Below are positions 34,494 through 47,513 of a stretch of 64,000 bases of DNA, in pieces. Position numbers and translations under genes: made by a program. Source of the DNA: Aptenodytes patagonicus (lineage: Eukaryota > Chordata > Aves > Sphenisciformes > Spheniscidae); contig NC_134970.1 in the NCBI RefSeq assembly GCF_965638725.1, positions 5,934,001 through 5,998,000 on the forward strand, read 5' to 3'. Numbering within the stretch: the first letter of the stretch is position 1; every line of letters begins with the position of its first letter. The notes under the pieces are model-generated. The model ran no database searches. It was not told the DNA's origin and saw nothing but the letters and a program-made list of their open reading frames with translations.

Positions 34494-37400
34494 TCACTGC
34501 AGCAGCTCCTCCCAGGAGATGGGTCGGGAGAAGACCTCCCGCTCCAGCCACAGGTCATAGTTGACCTGGAAATCCTCGGGCAGGTCCACGCGCTGGCCCA
34601 GCACGCTCTGCAGGCAGTTGTCCACGGGCAGAAAATCGGGGTTGCTGTGCGCCCGGTCGTAGCGACGCGAGTTGAAGCGCTCAATGCTGGCGCGCAGGGC
34701 GCACTCCTCCGCCTGGAAGTCCCAGGGCCGGGCATCCAGGTCTGGGGAGAGGGAAGAGGGATGTCAGAGGGGAGCTGGGGGCCCTTCAGCCAGCCCAAAT
34801 CCCTCAGGAAAGGTCTTTGCAGGTCCTTACAAAGAGCAACACGCAGGGCGCAGAGCAGGCAGCCACCAACGGCTCCAACACCGGCCACTGCCAGCCCTTT
34901 CCCCCTCCCCTCACCCCAGACTTAAGGGCTGCGCAAGCCCTAAAGCAGCAAAGGAGCATATCTGGGCACAGCCATGTCACTGCATGGAGCAGGAAGGACA
35001 GCGGGCAACGGGACGCTCTGCAGCCGCTGCGAAAGACGTACCGTTGCCGTAAGCCCAGTCGTCGTTGAGACGGTGCCGCACTTTCTGGTAGATGGCCGAC
35101 ATGGTCTTCATGTTGCTTTTCCTCCACTGCCGGCCCAGGTACTTGGTCTGTACCTTGAGCAGCTTCAGCACGTAGAGCTGCATCATGGCCTGCTTCACCT
35201 TCAGCGCCCGCTTTAGGATGGGTGCTGACTTGAACACCACCAGCATCTGTGGGGAACAGCCCCCCCGGCAGCCGGGGACAGAGGGGTGACATGGCTGGGA
35301 TGGGTACACGGGTACCTCCCGTCGCACACATGCCAACCCCCTCCCCTCCAGCACACACAAGCCTTTCTCCGCAGCGTGTGCTCTCCCTCACCCCTTCCAC
35401 CCACCCTCCCTCGCCCAGCCGCTCCCCAGCGAGGTCTGGGGTGCAGCACAAAGGGCACCCCAAGGTACCCACAGTCCCCTCACCCAGTCCAGGCGCCCTG
35501 TGACAGCCCAGTCCGGCTGGGCTGAGCCCCAGCGGGTTCCCCGACCCTCACCATGGTGCGGGAGTGCTTCCACTTGGTCAGCTTGTTCAGGATGCGCAAG
35601 AGGTTGATGCAGGAGAAGAGGTTCCTCCAGCAAAACTGGTTGTTGTCTCCTGCTTCCTGCAGGAAAGCAGAGGCAGGGGTCAGGCAAGAGATCGGAGCGG
35701 GGACGAGGAGAGGCTGTTCTGGTCTGAGGACCCTTGCCCAAAGGGGTACAGCACAGGATGCACGCAGGAGACGCCTGCCAGCCCCATGCACCCCCCAAAG
35801 CCCCAGCAGCACCAGGGGCTGAGCGCAGGAGTGCTGAGGGCGCCAGGGCTGGGTGCTGGAGCCCTACTGCCTTCCTGCACCCATGATCCCCCCACTGGGA
35901 AGCACCCCAAGGTGCCAGGACCTGGCAGAGAAGGGAGCGACTCACCAGGCTCTCTGCCGTCAGCTCCGGCAGCTCGTGCACCACGCAGTACGGGTAGTCC
36001 AGGACGGAAATGCTGCAGGAAGGAGAGGGGGTGTCGTGCTGATCCTACCTGGCCTGGGGGCAACGCAGCCCCACACCTCCCACCCACCCACCAGCTGCAG
36101 CCGGGCACTTCCCTGGGTCTGCCTGCGCCGGAGCCATGGCCGGGGAGGGATCACAGAGGGGCAAAGCGAGCAAGGACCCCCTCCCCACACCCAGCAGGGA
36201 TGCGGGCGGACACTCCCCTCCACTACCTGTTCTTGGCAGTGATGTAGGACATGATGTTCTGGTTGAAGAACTTCAGGATGAGCGGGATGCAGTTGGCGAA
36301 GACCAGATGTTGGGCCATGTACTCAAACTGGGGAGAAAGGCGGGCGAATGGGGACCCATCCTGGGTCCTGCCCATCCCCAGAGCCCCGTGCAGGCCAGCC
36401 GGACCCTGGCCCGCCTCACCTGGTAGATGTGATTCAGCTTGAAGTGCTTGAGCAGGAGGAGCAGCACGGCGGAAATGGCTTTGACGATGATCTCCTTGTG
36501 CCGATTGACATCCACCCCTAGCTTCATGCTCTGCAGCACTGTGGTCCTGGGGGACACAGAGGGATCCTTGGGCTGGGGCACTGTCTGCACCCAGCCAGCC
36601 CCGGAGGTGTCGGCGGACAGTCCTGCCACCCCCTGGGCTCTCAGCAGCCACCTACAGCCAGCTCCTGCAGCAACGCACAGTTCCTGGCACACCACCGAGC
36701 AGAAGATGGTCAGATCACCCAGGAGGCGCAAGCACAGCCCCAGCCCAAACCGTGCCACCCTGCCTGGCTTCCTCCCGTCCCCGCTTCCCTTCCCACCGCC
36801 AGCCAGCACCTCTGCTCGCCCTCCGCGGTCACTCACGGCATCTCCTCCGGCAAGACGTCTGCCAGGATATTGATGGAGTCCGTCTTGGCTTTGGAGGTGG
36901 GGGCTGCGGCAAGGAGGATCTTCAGCAGAGCAATCTGGGGAGAAGGGAGAGGTGGAAAAGGGGATGGGAGGGGGGGGACTGGCCACAGGCCCCCCCTCCC
37001 CACCGCAGGAGGGAGTAACAGGGATGTATATGTGGGGAGGGAAGAAATCCTGGGGGGCATCACTGGAAAGGGCCCCCTCCACTGAGCCCAGGGGACCCCC
37101 AGTGCTCCCCAGCTCACCATGTACTGTGGCAGGCTTGGCAGGAGGCCCTGGTACAGGATCTCCGCAGGGACTTGCTCCACTTCTTCTTCCCCCTGGTGCC
37201 AGGAGAGACCAGAAAACCTCATACCAGGAGCTGCCACCAGCGCCGTGGGCCTGGCTCAGCCCCAGGCTCTCCGACCCCAAGGGCAGGATACCCCCAGCTC
37301 CTGCCCGAAACCTCTCCGCACACCCCACCCTCTGCCCCAGAGAAACTGCTCCTCCCTCCCCAGCGGAGCAAACCCCCAGCCCCGTCGACAGCTAAAAGGC

Positions 37401-40400
37401 CTGGCGGGACTGAGTGCCCCCAGCTCGGGAGCTTCGTCCCATCCTCATCCCCACACTCACCCCGGAAAGCGGGGAGCGCAGGTACTCGTCCTCCATGTGC
37501 ACTTGCACCTCTGCGATCGACGTGTACTTGTGCTGCACGGGGACAGAGCAGGGGTTCACACCGCACCCTCTCGCCCCCATCGATGCCACCAGCCCCAACC
37601 TGGTCCCATCATCTTTTGAAGTCCCTCCCCGTTATTCCTGTCCCAGCGGTGACCGACGTTGATGGGCAGGGTGGTGGCTGCCGGCCTCACCTCTGGGACA
37701 ACCCCAGTAAGAAAGGGATGAAGCCAGTGAGGAAAGGGGTTCAGCCAGCCTGGGAGAGCAGGGATGGGACGAAAACTTAAGGCCGCTTCCATCACAGGGC
37801 TGAGCAAGTGGGAGAGGGCTCAGCAAAACACCACCGGCCCTGACCCGTGGATCGGTGCAGGGGGATGGGGAAGGGGCACCCACACAACGGCAGGGGTTGG
37901 AGGAATTCGTCAATGTACTCACCAGCTTCAGGGTCCGGATGCTCTCGTGGATGGGCCTGGGCAAGCCCACCACGGTGTTGGTGTCACTAGAGAGAAGCGA
38001 AAGAGCCGGGCTGGGGGGAGGCAGGAGCAAACCTGAGCCACCCCCACGGGCGGGTCAGAGACCACCACCCTGAGAAGAAGCCAGCGAGCTCAGGACTTCT
38101 CTGCTACCAAGCAGAGGGCAACAGCAGCCCCCACACTAGCAGCCTCTACCACAGCCCCCCCAGATCGGCAGCCCCCCAGGCTGGCTCTGCGGGAACCCAC
38201 CTGCCCAGAGTGTAGCCGATGAACTTGCTGCGGCTGGACTCCAGGAACATCTCAATGTCCTTCTCTCTGCAGCAAAGGGACAAGGGGAAGAGTCGCGTCT
38301 TGCTGTCCGCCTGGGTACACCACAGCCCCAGGCACAGGGTGTCAGGAAAAGCCTCGCGGGCAGATAAAGGAGATGGTGCTGAGTCCACTCCACCAAGAGA
38401 GCAGCCACCAAAGTGACCATCAGATCGACCACCCCACCTTCCCCACACCCCTGCCGGAGTTCTCAATGTTCAACAGCCTCCGTTTTCCTCAACCCGCTCC
38501 TGCTCTCCCCGCGGCCTGGCCCAAGGTCAGCCCCACGGACTCACCGGACCTTGGGGGCCCAGGGCAGCCCCTTGGGGCAGGTGATACGGTCGCTGGGGGG
38601 ATGCTGGGTGGGGGGAGGCATCACTTCATCCCGTTCGAGGGGGAAGGTCTCTCCCTCCAGGCTGTTGTCGTCATCGTTTTCCTCCTCTTCCTCACGGGAG
38701 TCATCAGCTTTGTAAGGGTCCCGCTCGTTAAAGGCATCAAGGTTATCCTGCTTAATCAGGGCCTGGAGAGAGAAGAGCAGGCAGGTGTCCCTGGGGACAA
38801 GTTGCTCCAAGGGCAGTGTCCAGACCCCATCCGTCCCCTCGTTAATGTCACCGTCCCCAGCTCCCTGCGCCGGCCTCACCTTGTGCTCCCGCCGGCCTCG
38901 CTTCTGCTGCTGCTCGATCAGATCGGAGGCGGACGCGGGCGGGGAGGCAGCTCGCATGTTGCGGATCACTTTAATGCTGTCCTCTGGGAGCGGCGGGAGG
39001 CCCAGGATCTCCCGCTTCTCCGCCTTCATGCTCTGGAGCTCCTCAAAGCCCCCCAGGGTGCACTGCAACGGAGACCATGGCACCCTGAGCACGGGGGACT
39101 CCTCGACACACGGCACCGGGGGCTTCTCCACCTGCCCTCCCCAATTCCACTCTCCAGGTGTCCCAAATCCTTCCCCAGGGTGCAAAACAAGAGCTGCCTG
39201 TGCCCGCACTGCTCTTGTCCTTGTGAGAGGCAGAAGGGACAGGAGGGTGTTCAGGCATCCACAATCGAAGCGTCTGGGCCTTTTCTTTCATGCAGACCCC
39301 AGTCGGGGACCTTGCTTTGGGTCTGTCCTTGCTATCCAGCTCCAGACACCGATATCCAATGCTCCCCTATGGGGTGAAACCTGGAGGTGGGTTTAATAGG
39401 GTGCAAACTACTCGGCTGAACGCCAGAAAAAGAGGATGGAGCAATTACAGCCAGCTCAGAGGGCAGAACTTCCTTCCCCTGCCAAATGTCAAACCGCAAG
39501 ACGCGTGTTGGCACGCCCCACGGCCTCTCCTTACCAGCACAGTTTTCCAGAGCAACAGCAGCACCTTCTTCATGGGGAAGTGCGGAGCGTGGCCACTGCA
39601 GAATTTGGTCACCATCCCAAAGAGCATGACGGAGAAGGGCTCGTTGTTGTACAGGGGGGCTCCTGGAACCACATGGCAGCGATCGCCAGGCATTCCTCGT
39701 CCCTGTCCTCACCCCAACCGCCAGCACCACCAGCCCCTTCGCCCTCCCACGGCCTCTGCAGTCTGGCACCCCCCCCCGATCTCCGAGATCCTCATCTCAC
39801 CCCAGACAGCTCCTCTCTTCCTTTCCAAGGCCTTGTACCCACCATAACTTCTTACCTCTGTGTCGAGAGGAAAAAACAGCCCCAATATTCAATTTTCTTT
39901 CCCCAGGGAGAGAGCACCCAAGACAGCAGAAAAGGCTGGCTGGCTTCCTCTGCTCATCCCCCTTTGCCCCACCGGCAAGGTTCAGCCTAGCAGAAACCAA
40001 CCCAGTGCTGCCAGTCCCTATTAACTGAGGCCTAGAGGCAAACCCCACCTCACTCTCTCGCTCTTCAGGCCTGGAAACCTCCGTCCCATCAACCCCCAAG
40101 GGCCTGGTCCTCACCCAGCTCTGCTCGGAAGGTCTGTCTCATGCTCTTCCACTCGGGCTTGTCCCCCTCGGCCTCCTGCCGAACAGTCTCCACGATCAGG
40201 TACATGATGTTCAGCAGCACCCTGCAAAAAGCAGAAGGTCAGGCGAATCACCAGAGGTTGGGATGAGTTATGGAGGCACCACCGGCACCCAGGGCTCTGG
40301 GGGGAGGCTGGATCAGCCCAGATCACAGCCGGCCTCCACACCAGGGGACCAGAGCCCAGGCGCTGGGGAAAAATAGTCTCTGCAAGTCAAAGCAGGAAAA

Positions 40401-43400
40401 AAAAAAATTGCTTTCCCATACTTTACTGCTTTCATGTCCCCGACCAGCCACGTGCCTGCTCTGCAGGCTGAGCACAAGGGACATTTACTGGCTGAGCAGA
40501 CCTGAGTGCACCTGACGATGCTCACGGAGCCGGGGCAGAAGCTGGGACAGCCCTGGGACACCCTCTGGTGCCTGCTGGCCTGTCTCAGCCCACGAAAAAA
40601 AAAAAAACAGCAAACACGGGGTCCCCCTCTCACCCCCAGAGCATCCCCTCCTCCCAAGCCCTGCTCCGTACCTCAGGTCCGTGCTGTCAGCCAGGGAGAT
40701 GGCCGGCTTTCTCACGGCACTGCTGCAAGCCGCGCTGTTACTGCGGAGGGAAAACAGCCTCAGAGGGGCCTTTGGGGACATTTTAACTCTGCCACGAGCA
40801 ACCCACATGCCAGAGCCAAACCCTGGAATAGATATTGCTGCAACGAGTCCCCTGCTCACAGTGCAATCAAGGGAGGAGGAACAGACCCATCTCTATTTGC
40901 TGCCAGGCAGCATGGCTTATAGTGAATTTCTGTATAAATCAGGTATAATCCTACATTACATATCCACCCAGAACAACGGGAGTCATTCCAGTGGCTGCAG
41001 GAATAGGATTAGAGATAGAGAGACCAGGAACGGAACTGCCACGAACTGGAAAAACTCCTGCCGAGGAGCCCCAGAGCCATTTCTGAAGTGCTTTCCCCCA
41101 GTACTCACTCAATCTCCATGTTCAGCAGCTCCACCAAAGCGTTGAACGTCCCCACTTCCAGCAAGAGGAAGATGTTATACCTCATCCATGCCTGCACCTC
41201 GGCCTCGGAGCCGCACTCCCCAAACGTGCCTGGAACGATACCCTCGCTGGATCCCATCTCCGCAGGGATCCTGAGGCCCTCCCACACAGCCAGAGAACTT
41301 TGCAGGGGGAATGAAAAACAGAGCTTTAATTTTAAGGCAAAAAGTCGGATGCAGAGGGCGGAACTGCCCTCCTGCGGGTAACGCAGCCCAGGTCTGGCAG
41401 AGCCAGGATAGTACGGGGAAGTTGGCCAAATTTTGGACCAAACTCCTATAAACTGTCTGGCTCCCACGAGAATTCGCCTCCTTCCAGACATCCCAGGTGA
41501 AATCAAAAATGCAAGGAAAGAAAACGATTTTCAATATTTTAAATCGATAGCCTCCGATCCATTACCCGGCTTTAGCAATGGGGAAACTTAAGGGCGCAGA
41601 GGCCTGGTGTCACCTTGGGCAACGTAAAGGATGGCTCGGGCAACCTTCAGCCTCTTCTCCCGCGCAGTGACCTCCAGCCCGTCGAGAAGCCGCATGGCGT
41701 GAGTGCGGTGCTGGTTCTTGTCCAGCTCCGTCCATTTCTTGTCCCGCACTGAAAAGCCAAAGCAGGCAGGCTGAGGGCAGGGGGCACCTCTGCCTGCCCT
41801 GGACACAAACGTCACGGGAACAGCTCAAAAGGATTCAGCATGATGGAAAACAGGGCTGCCCCCAGGGAACACCGTGCTCCTGGGAGTAACCCCCAGGCGT
41901 GTGTGATCGGCCCGGACGGCCCGTCTCCTGCCTTCCGTCAGACGACTAGATGAATCACACCCATCTCAACCGGCGCTGGCAGCTGATGGGAAATGAGCTG
42001 GATGCTCTTGCTGCTGCCAGTATGTTCCGGCACAGCCGTCCTGGCGCCGAAGAACCACCTCGGACACCAACATCAGCAAACGCTGAACGCGCTGGAGGCA
42101 GCGAGCTGCGCTCCGGGGCCAGCCCACGCACAGTAACGAGGTCTCCAGTAAAAACCACGTGAAGATCGTCAGTGCACGGCTTGAGCTTTCTGACGCAGCA
42201 TTAATGCATCAATCCCCCCCGTCTCCTTCGGGAGATCCCTGTCCCTCCCCAGAGGTGCGAGATGTTCAAGAGAATGGTCTTACCATGGATCCTGAAGTCC
42301 TCCTCGAAGCACTTGCGGTTGAGCAGGAACTCCGGCCCTTCCGTGTAGCTGTAGAGCTCTGCCGAAAGAGCACAGAGGAAAATCTCCAACAACCTGCACC
42401 GAGCCGTCGGAGAAAGCTGCAGCTTGGCCACGTTAACGGCAGTTTTATCCAAGATGAGGGAAATGCAAAAAACACACCCAGCATAAGGCTAAAAAAATTA
42501 ATTACATGATATCGCTCCCCTTTTAACGTGAATAAGGTGTTTAAAGACAGTAATAGAGTGATATTGGAGTTGACAGAGCTCCTTCCATCACTACCAGGAA
42601 AGAAAATCATGGCTGATTAATTGATCCGTCAAGAGGAGTTTCTTACCAGAGAGCTCCGCTGCCCATTTGTCGGTATCTGCATATTCAAACTCCAGATCTG
42701 GGGACTCCGAATAGCCCTGAAAGCAGAGGAAGAATTCAGTTACGTTACAGCGTTTTTCAGGAAAACCGAAATCCCCAAGACGTTCGCAATTCACCTCATC
42801 CTCCCGCGAATCCAGGATTGTATCTTCCGTTTAAGAGACCAAAAATGCACCCGCAGCAACGTAAATGTTACCAAGGCAACTCCTACCCACCTCCTGCATC
42901 TCCATCCCAGCTCCGCCGCACTCAGCCACGCTGCGCTTCGCTGGTGGGCAGCCCCTGCCACTGCACCACCTCTAAAACACCCCGGGAGCCCCAAAAGGCC
43001 NNNNNNNNNNNNNNNNNNNNNNNNNNNNNNNNNNNNNNNNNNNNNNNNNNNNNNNNNNNNNNNNNNNNNNNNNNNNNNNNNNNNNNNNNNNNNNNNNNNN
43101 AAAAAATAAAGCAGGAGACGGGGCGCGTTTAATCTCAGGGCAGGGAGCCGGTTACATGGGACCAGGGAGCTCTCAGGGCATTTTGCATAGATGTGTGAAA
43201 ATTTGGGCTCCCCCCCCCCCCCCCCAGCACCGACGGGAGGGATGCCAGCAGATGCGAACAGTGAGAATGAAACAACTCCAAGCAGCTTCGGTGAGGCTGG
43301 AAAAACGTCCAGGAGAAGCCTCGGAGCACAAAACATCCGTTCCCTTTAAGGAAATCATCAACGTGAACCCACAGCAAAACCCTCCGGAATCTCAGGGCAC

Positions 43401-44625
43401 CCGCTCCTGAGGGAGGGGCAGATCCAACCCGCCGGTTCCCTGAAGGGTGGTGGGTCTGCACCCTCTCTGCAGGGCTGGGAGCCGTTCCCTGGCACCCAAG
43501 GCTCACGCAGACTTCCTCGCGGCCCTCCCCCGTCATTTCGGGGAGCGTCCCCCCACCCTGGTGAGGACACCCGTGGAAGCGGATGGTTCTGGAGCCATCC
43601 CAGGAATGAAAACAGATTTGGGGGACACGATGGAAAAGCCACGGGATAAATCAGCTCCACCCAGTCCCACGCAACCCTCCTGATCCCCCACGGCTCGGGG
43701 GTCCCCACCGGGACCCCGGTGTCTCTTCGGAGGGGGGTCGGTCACCTCTCGCCAGAGCCATCCCTGGACCGAGCGCCGCAGCGGGACCGACCCGATGCAC
43801 GGGGACCCGACGACCCAGCGCTCGCCGCACCCCGGCCATCGCCACGCAGGGCCGGTGCTGACCGGCAAAGCCGGGGAGAAACCCCCAGCCAGGGCGGTGA
43901 GAGCCCAGAGCAGCCCTGGAAGGAGGGTGGCCGGTGCCGGGTCCGTTTTGGGGGCCTGGGACCGAGCCACCCTCGTGCCCCAGCCAGGTCAAACCGACCC
44001 AGACTTGGGGAAGAGACGGATGAACGGGAAACCGGCACCCACCCGAGCCCGGCACCGACCCAGGTGGGCTCTGGGCAGACCCGGTACCAAACCGGCCTGG
44101 CAGACAGAGGCCTTTCGGCTCCACAGAGCTGGTGCCGGCCCGCACAGCCCCGGTGCCGGCGCACCAGGCCGAGGCTTTGGGCCCCGAGGGAACCGGTACC
44201 GAAGCACCAGCTCCGGGGAGAGCGGCTGGTCCAGGACCGACCCGGGGAAAGGCGGAGCCCAAGCAGGGTGCGAAGCACCGCGCGGGTCAGGACTGAAGCG
44301 GACGGCGGAACCCGCTGGGCGCCGGCACCGCACGGGCAGGCCCCGGGCCCACGGCGGGGAGGACGACACGACGCGACGCGACGCGGCCCGGCCCGGCCCG
44401 GCCCGGCCCGGCCCGGCCCGGCCGGGAAGGCCGCCCCCCCCCCCCCCCCCCCGCGGAGCCGGGCCCGGCGGCAGCGGCGCTGACCTCGGAGTCCTTGCGC
44501 GGCGGGCGGCCCAGGTCGCGGGCCTTGCCGGGCGGCGCCGCCCCGCCGCGGGCCTTGTTGTTGCCCGGGAGCGGCCCCGCGCCCCCAACGCCAACGCCGC
44601 CGCCGCCGCCGCCGCCCGGCTCCAT
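34494..44625 (-). CDS. STRIP1: STRIP1 (FAM40A), STRIPAK complex scaffold
   Basis: Twenty-one coding exons on the minus strand, all GT-AG: 44485-44625, 42647-42716, 42284-42358, 41614-41748, 41109-41229, 40672-40740, 40115-40221, 39535-39662, 38880-39062, 38545-38762, 38201-38266, 37923-37986, 37461-37532, 37118-37192, 36837-36934, 36420-36546, 36227-36327, 35946-36012, 35552-35656, 35042-35246, 34494-34741. They sum to 824 residues plus stop (human 837), nearly identical to human after the first exon. The N-terminal half matches the N1221 domain and the C-terminal half the DUF3402 (Far11/STRP-type) domain. A low-complexity acidic stretch ([11 protein letters not shown]) sits near residues 366-376. 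STRIP1 is a core scaffold of STRIPAK, joining striatin-PP2A to MST-family kinases in Hippo and cytoskeletal control. The start ATG at 44623-44625 is followed by a glycine run ([15 protein letters not shown]). Exon 1 is shorter and glycine-rich where human is proline-rich. Confidence 0.96.
43001..43100. other. Assembly gap (100 N)
   Basis: Exactly 100 N, the conventional length for a gap of unknown size. It interrupts STRIP1 intron 1 only. Confidence 0.99.
44364..44452. repeat. GC microsatellite plus C19 run beside STRIP1 exon 1
   Basis: ACGCGACGCGACGC is followed by about eight copies of GGCCC (44385-44423), then C19 at 44434-44452, ending some 30 bp from the exon 1 splice donor at 44484. 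Confidence 0.9.
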
Positions 44626-44713
44626 GTCGGCCGCCCTCCACCGCGCCGAGCTCTCGCGAGGACTCACCCCCCCTTCTCGCGGGAGCGGCAGGGAGAGCCG
44701 GGGCAGCGCCGCC

Positions 44714-45024
44714 GCCATGTTGGGAGTGGCACCGGGACGGGGCGGGGGGTGTTCCGGCCGCTCGGGCGGCTGCGATGTGGCTCCGCCCGCCGGCCCCGCC
44801 GCCCCGCCGCGGCGGCCGCGGCACCGCCCAGCGCCGCCCGCCCCCGGCGGCCGCGGCCGGCGCGGCACCCGAGCTCCGCCCCCCCCCCCCCCCCCCCCCC
44901 CCGGGGGGCCATCTTAGGTGTGGCACGCCGCTGGCCTCAGCCATGTTGGGAGTGGCACTTCCGCCCTCCCTTGGCCCGGGGAGGCGGGGCACGGCCGCCT
45001 GAAGCCGCCATGTTGGGAGTGGCA
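44714..45024. promoter_or_regulatory. Repeated YY1-like 18-mer upstream of STRIP1
   Basis: GCCATGTTGGGAGTGGCA occurs exactly at 44714-44731, 44940-44957 and 45007-45024. A diverged copy, GCCATCTTAGGTGTGGCA, lies at 44908-44925. On the minus strand two copies extend to CCAACATGGCGGC, close to the YY1 site AANATGGCGGC found just downstream of housekeeping start sites. The GGGAGTGGCA extension is not explained by YY1. Repetition is seen directly; factor identity is inferred. Confidence 0.6.
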
Positions 45025-45454
45025 GGAAGGGGCAGGGCTGCTGGGGTGGGGCTGGAGGGGGCCAGACCCCAAACTGGGGGGCGTAGAAGAAGCGAATCTC
45101 CAAACCGAGGGGCTGGGGGGGTCTCAGACCCCAAGGAGACGGGGCCCGATAGGGCTCAGAGGGGAGCCAGACCCCGACAGAGGGATCTGATGGGGTCTAA
45201 ACCCCAAGTGAAAGGGCCCAGAGGGGCTTAGAGGGAGTCAGACCCCAAAATCCAAGGCCCCGGAAATGCTCAGGGGATCCCTGGTGGGGCCCAAAGCCCA
45301 TCTCGAGGTGGCCAAAGGCAGATCCCAGCCCAGGCCCTGGGCTCGGACCCGACTCAGGGTCCCCAAAGGATTGGCGTTTGCTCCCTCTTCTAAATAAACT
45401 GCCCACAAGCGAAAGCGCTTCGTTTTTCCTAATAGTTTAATTAGACTTTAATGA

Positions 45455-45460
45455 TTTATT
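45455..45460 (-). terminator. Poly(A) signal, probably AHCYL1
   Basis: TTTATT on the plus strand reads AATAAA on the minus strand, 2.05 kb after the stop. It lies about 830 bp before the STRIP1 start codon. Confidence 0.55.
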
Positions 45461-46856
45461 GCTCATCTGCAAGGATTAATATTGCATTCATTAAAAATCA
45501 TTCATATACAAAATAAACCTCTCCCTCCCAGCCCGACGCTGCCACCGCCATCCCCGGGCTCCCCCCCACCCCGCAACATGGCTTATACAGAGATGGAGCC
45601 CTTACGCCGAGGTTCGACCCTAACGTGGATGGGAAAGTGGGGGACCGTGACCCCCAAGTGCAGGGGTCCCGGCCTGAGTCCCCTCATGGGGAAGGGGGCA
45701 CGCTCTCGCTGCCTCCCCGCAGACGCCCATCCCGGCTCACTGAGCCGGGCGTGAGTCCCCCGTGAAGTTTGAGGGATGGTGGAGGGGTCCCTGTGAGGCA
45801 GGTGATCCCCAAAATCTGTGGGGAGAGCGAGCGACCCAGCAACGGTCCAGGAGGAGACTGGGCAGCGTGAGAAAGAGGAATAGTCAAAGGACAAGGAGGC
45901 GGGGGGGGGGGGAAGAGGAGGGTGATCAAAGCCACGAGCATCCCTCCCATCTTCCTCCCGTCCCCAACAAAGGAGCTTTGCACCCCCCAGGGAAGCGGCG
46001 GCACCCCCAACCCTGCAAAGCCCCGGGGAGGGACCCAGCCAGGCGGCACTAAAAAGGCATCCCCAGTCCGCGGGACGGGGTGGCCGGAGGTGAAGGAGCA
46101 GCCCCGGTCATGGGTACCACAGCATCTCCATTATCCGTGTACCGGGAGATGCAGGCAGGGCAGGCAGCGGGGGTCCTCCTTCCCTCCATGCTCTGGCCTT
46201 GGCTGGGGAAAGAAAGAGGCAATTTGGGGAGGATAAAAAAGCCAAGAGAAACCTCACTGGGTTGCAAGGAGCTTCCCCCGTCCCCGGACAAGCTGCAAGA
46301 GATGGAAAAGAGAAACATGTCACCAGCGAGGATGGGGAAAGAGATGAACGAGGCGATGAGAGCGGCTGAAACGCACTGCGAGAGGGGCAGGGAAGAGCTG
46401 AGAAAGCCCAGCTCGAGGGCCAGGGCAGCGATGGGGAGCCGAGGGCTTTGCGCAGGGGTCTGTGGCGCAGAGGGCCCAGGCTGGGGTACGGGGAAGGCTC
46501 ATCTCTGCGTCCGTCTCAAAACAAAAAGTGAAACACCCCCCCCTAAAAAACACCCCAGACACCCTTAAAACCACCTCGCGCTTCTCGGTGGGAGATGGGG
46601 CCGCTCAGACGCGGCGAGCACCCAGGCTCGGCAGGCAGCGGCCTCCCCGACACTTCCCCCCCCTTTAAAACATCTCTTTAAGGATCAGAAAGGAAAAGAG
46701 GAAAAAACAAACAAAAACAAACAAACAATGGTTTTAACTCAATTAAGGTGCAGTTTGGCTAAAAACCTAGGAGAGATGAGGATAATGCTGGGTAAGCGAC
46801 CCCCGTCCGAATTCAGATTAGCACCCTGAAACAGTGAACTCCCCCGTACCCGGCTG

Positions 46857-46895
46857 GCCACCAAACCTGGGCCAGCAGCCACCAAACCTGGGCCA
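46857..46895. repeat. 21-bp tandem duplication in AHCYL1 3' UTR
   Basis: GCCACCAAACCTGGGCCA occurs exactly at 46857-46874 and 46878-46895, separated by GCA. Confidence 0.9.
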
Positions 46896-47513
46896 CCTCA
46901 GCGCAGTGACCTTGGTCAGGCTTGGGGACAAGTCACCTATTCGCGAGGTGGCCAGCAGGCGCCACTCTGCTCCCAAGCAGCGCTAGGAGCATTGATCTAG
47001 CAGCTAAAACTGGGCTCTTTAAGGCAATTTAGAAGTTGCAGATAATCCACACAAAGAAAGAAACGTAAGATAAGATAGAACAGCATCTCCGTATCTGCAG
47101 GGATCCCGGCCGAGACTAACGCGGGCTGGAAAGGTGAAAAAAAAAAACCAAAACAAAACAAAAAAAAAAACCCCACATCGCTGCAGGAATGAACTGCCCT
47201 TGGCACATCAGGAAAGGGAAACCCTCTCCAAGAGCCAGGGCTGGGAGCCACCAGCGGCTTCAGCCACATGAAAGCAAGAAGCGAATCCCAGGTTGTCTGC
47301 CAAGATCAGACAGAGATGTGATCACGTAAAAGGGTGAAACTGAGGGGGGGAAAAAAAAAAGTGACCTTAAAATCACACTGATAAATGTAAAAACAGGTTT
47401 CTCTGTTGGTTTTTAAAAAAAAAAAGAAAAAGGTAAACCAAAATAAAATGATCTTTAAAAATAATCTCTCTAATGTTGCCTTGTGTGGTCTGGTCCTTCA
47501 TGGGTATGGTCCG

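Larger units (their letters stand above)
42717..44484 (-). other. STRIP1 intron 1 with assembly gap
   Basis: This intron contains 100 N at 43001-43100, a C-run at about 43211-43226, and next to the exon 1 donor a GC microsatellite and C19 run. No additional exon is required, because exons 1 and 2 join in phase. Confidence 0.8.
43700..45060. promoter_or_regulatory. CpG island and promoter region of STRIP1
   Basis: Dense CpG spans exon 1 and about 430 bp upstream of it. The upstream part has no TATA box but carries several copies of a CCATGTTGGGAGTGGC element and a C24 run at 44879-44902. This is typical of a housekeeping promoter. Long open frames on both strands across it are compositional. 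Confidence 0.7.
45435..47513 (-). other. Probable AHCYL1 3' UTR
   Basis: About 2.1 kb follows the stop codon (47514-47516), to an AATAAA on the minus strand (TTTATT at plus 45455-45460) in an AT-rich patch. The length is close to that of the mammalian 3' UTR as I recall it. The UTR contains a 21-bp tandem duplication at 46857-46895, A-rich runs near 47140-47170 and 47350, and a MIR-like segment near 46916-46945. Confidence 0.6.

Noticed and set aside
41575-41613. MIR-like phrase beside a STRIP1 splice donor
   Set aside because: The resemblance (GGGGAAACTTAAGGGCGCAG, then CACCTTGGGCA) is partly the exon end itself, which is conserved coding sequence. The match is too short to call.
43742-45231. 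Open frames of 453 (-) and 478 (+) residues over the STRIP1 promoter
   Set aside because: CpG-island composition leaves few stop codons on either strand. There is no domain, and the frames cross simple repeats and conflict with the well-supported STRIP1 exon 1.
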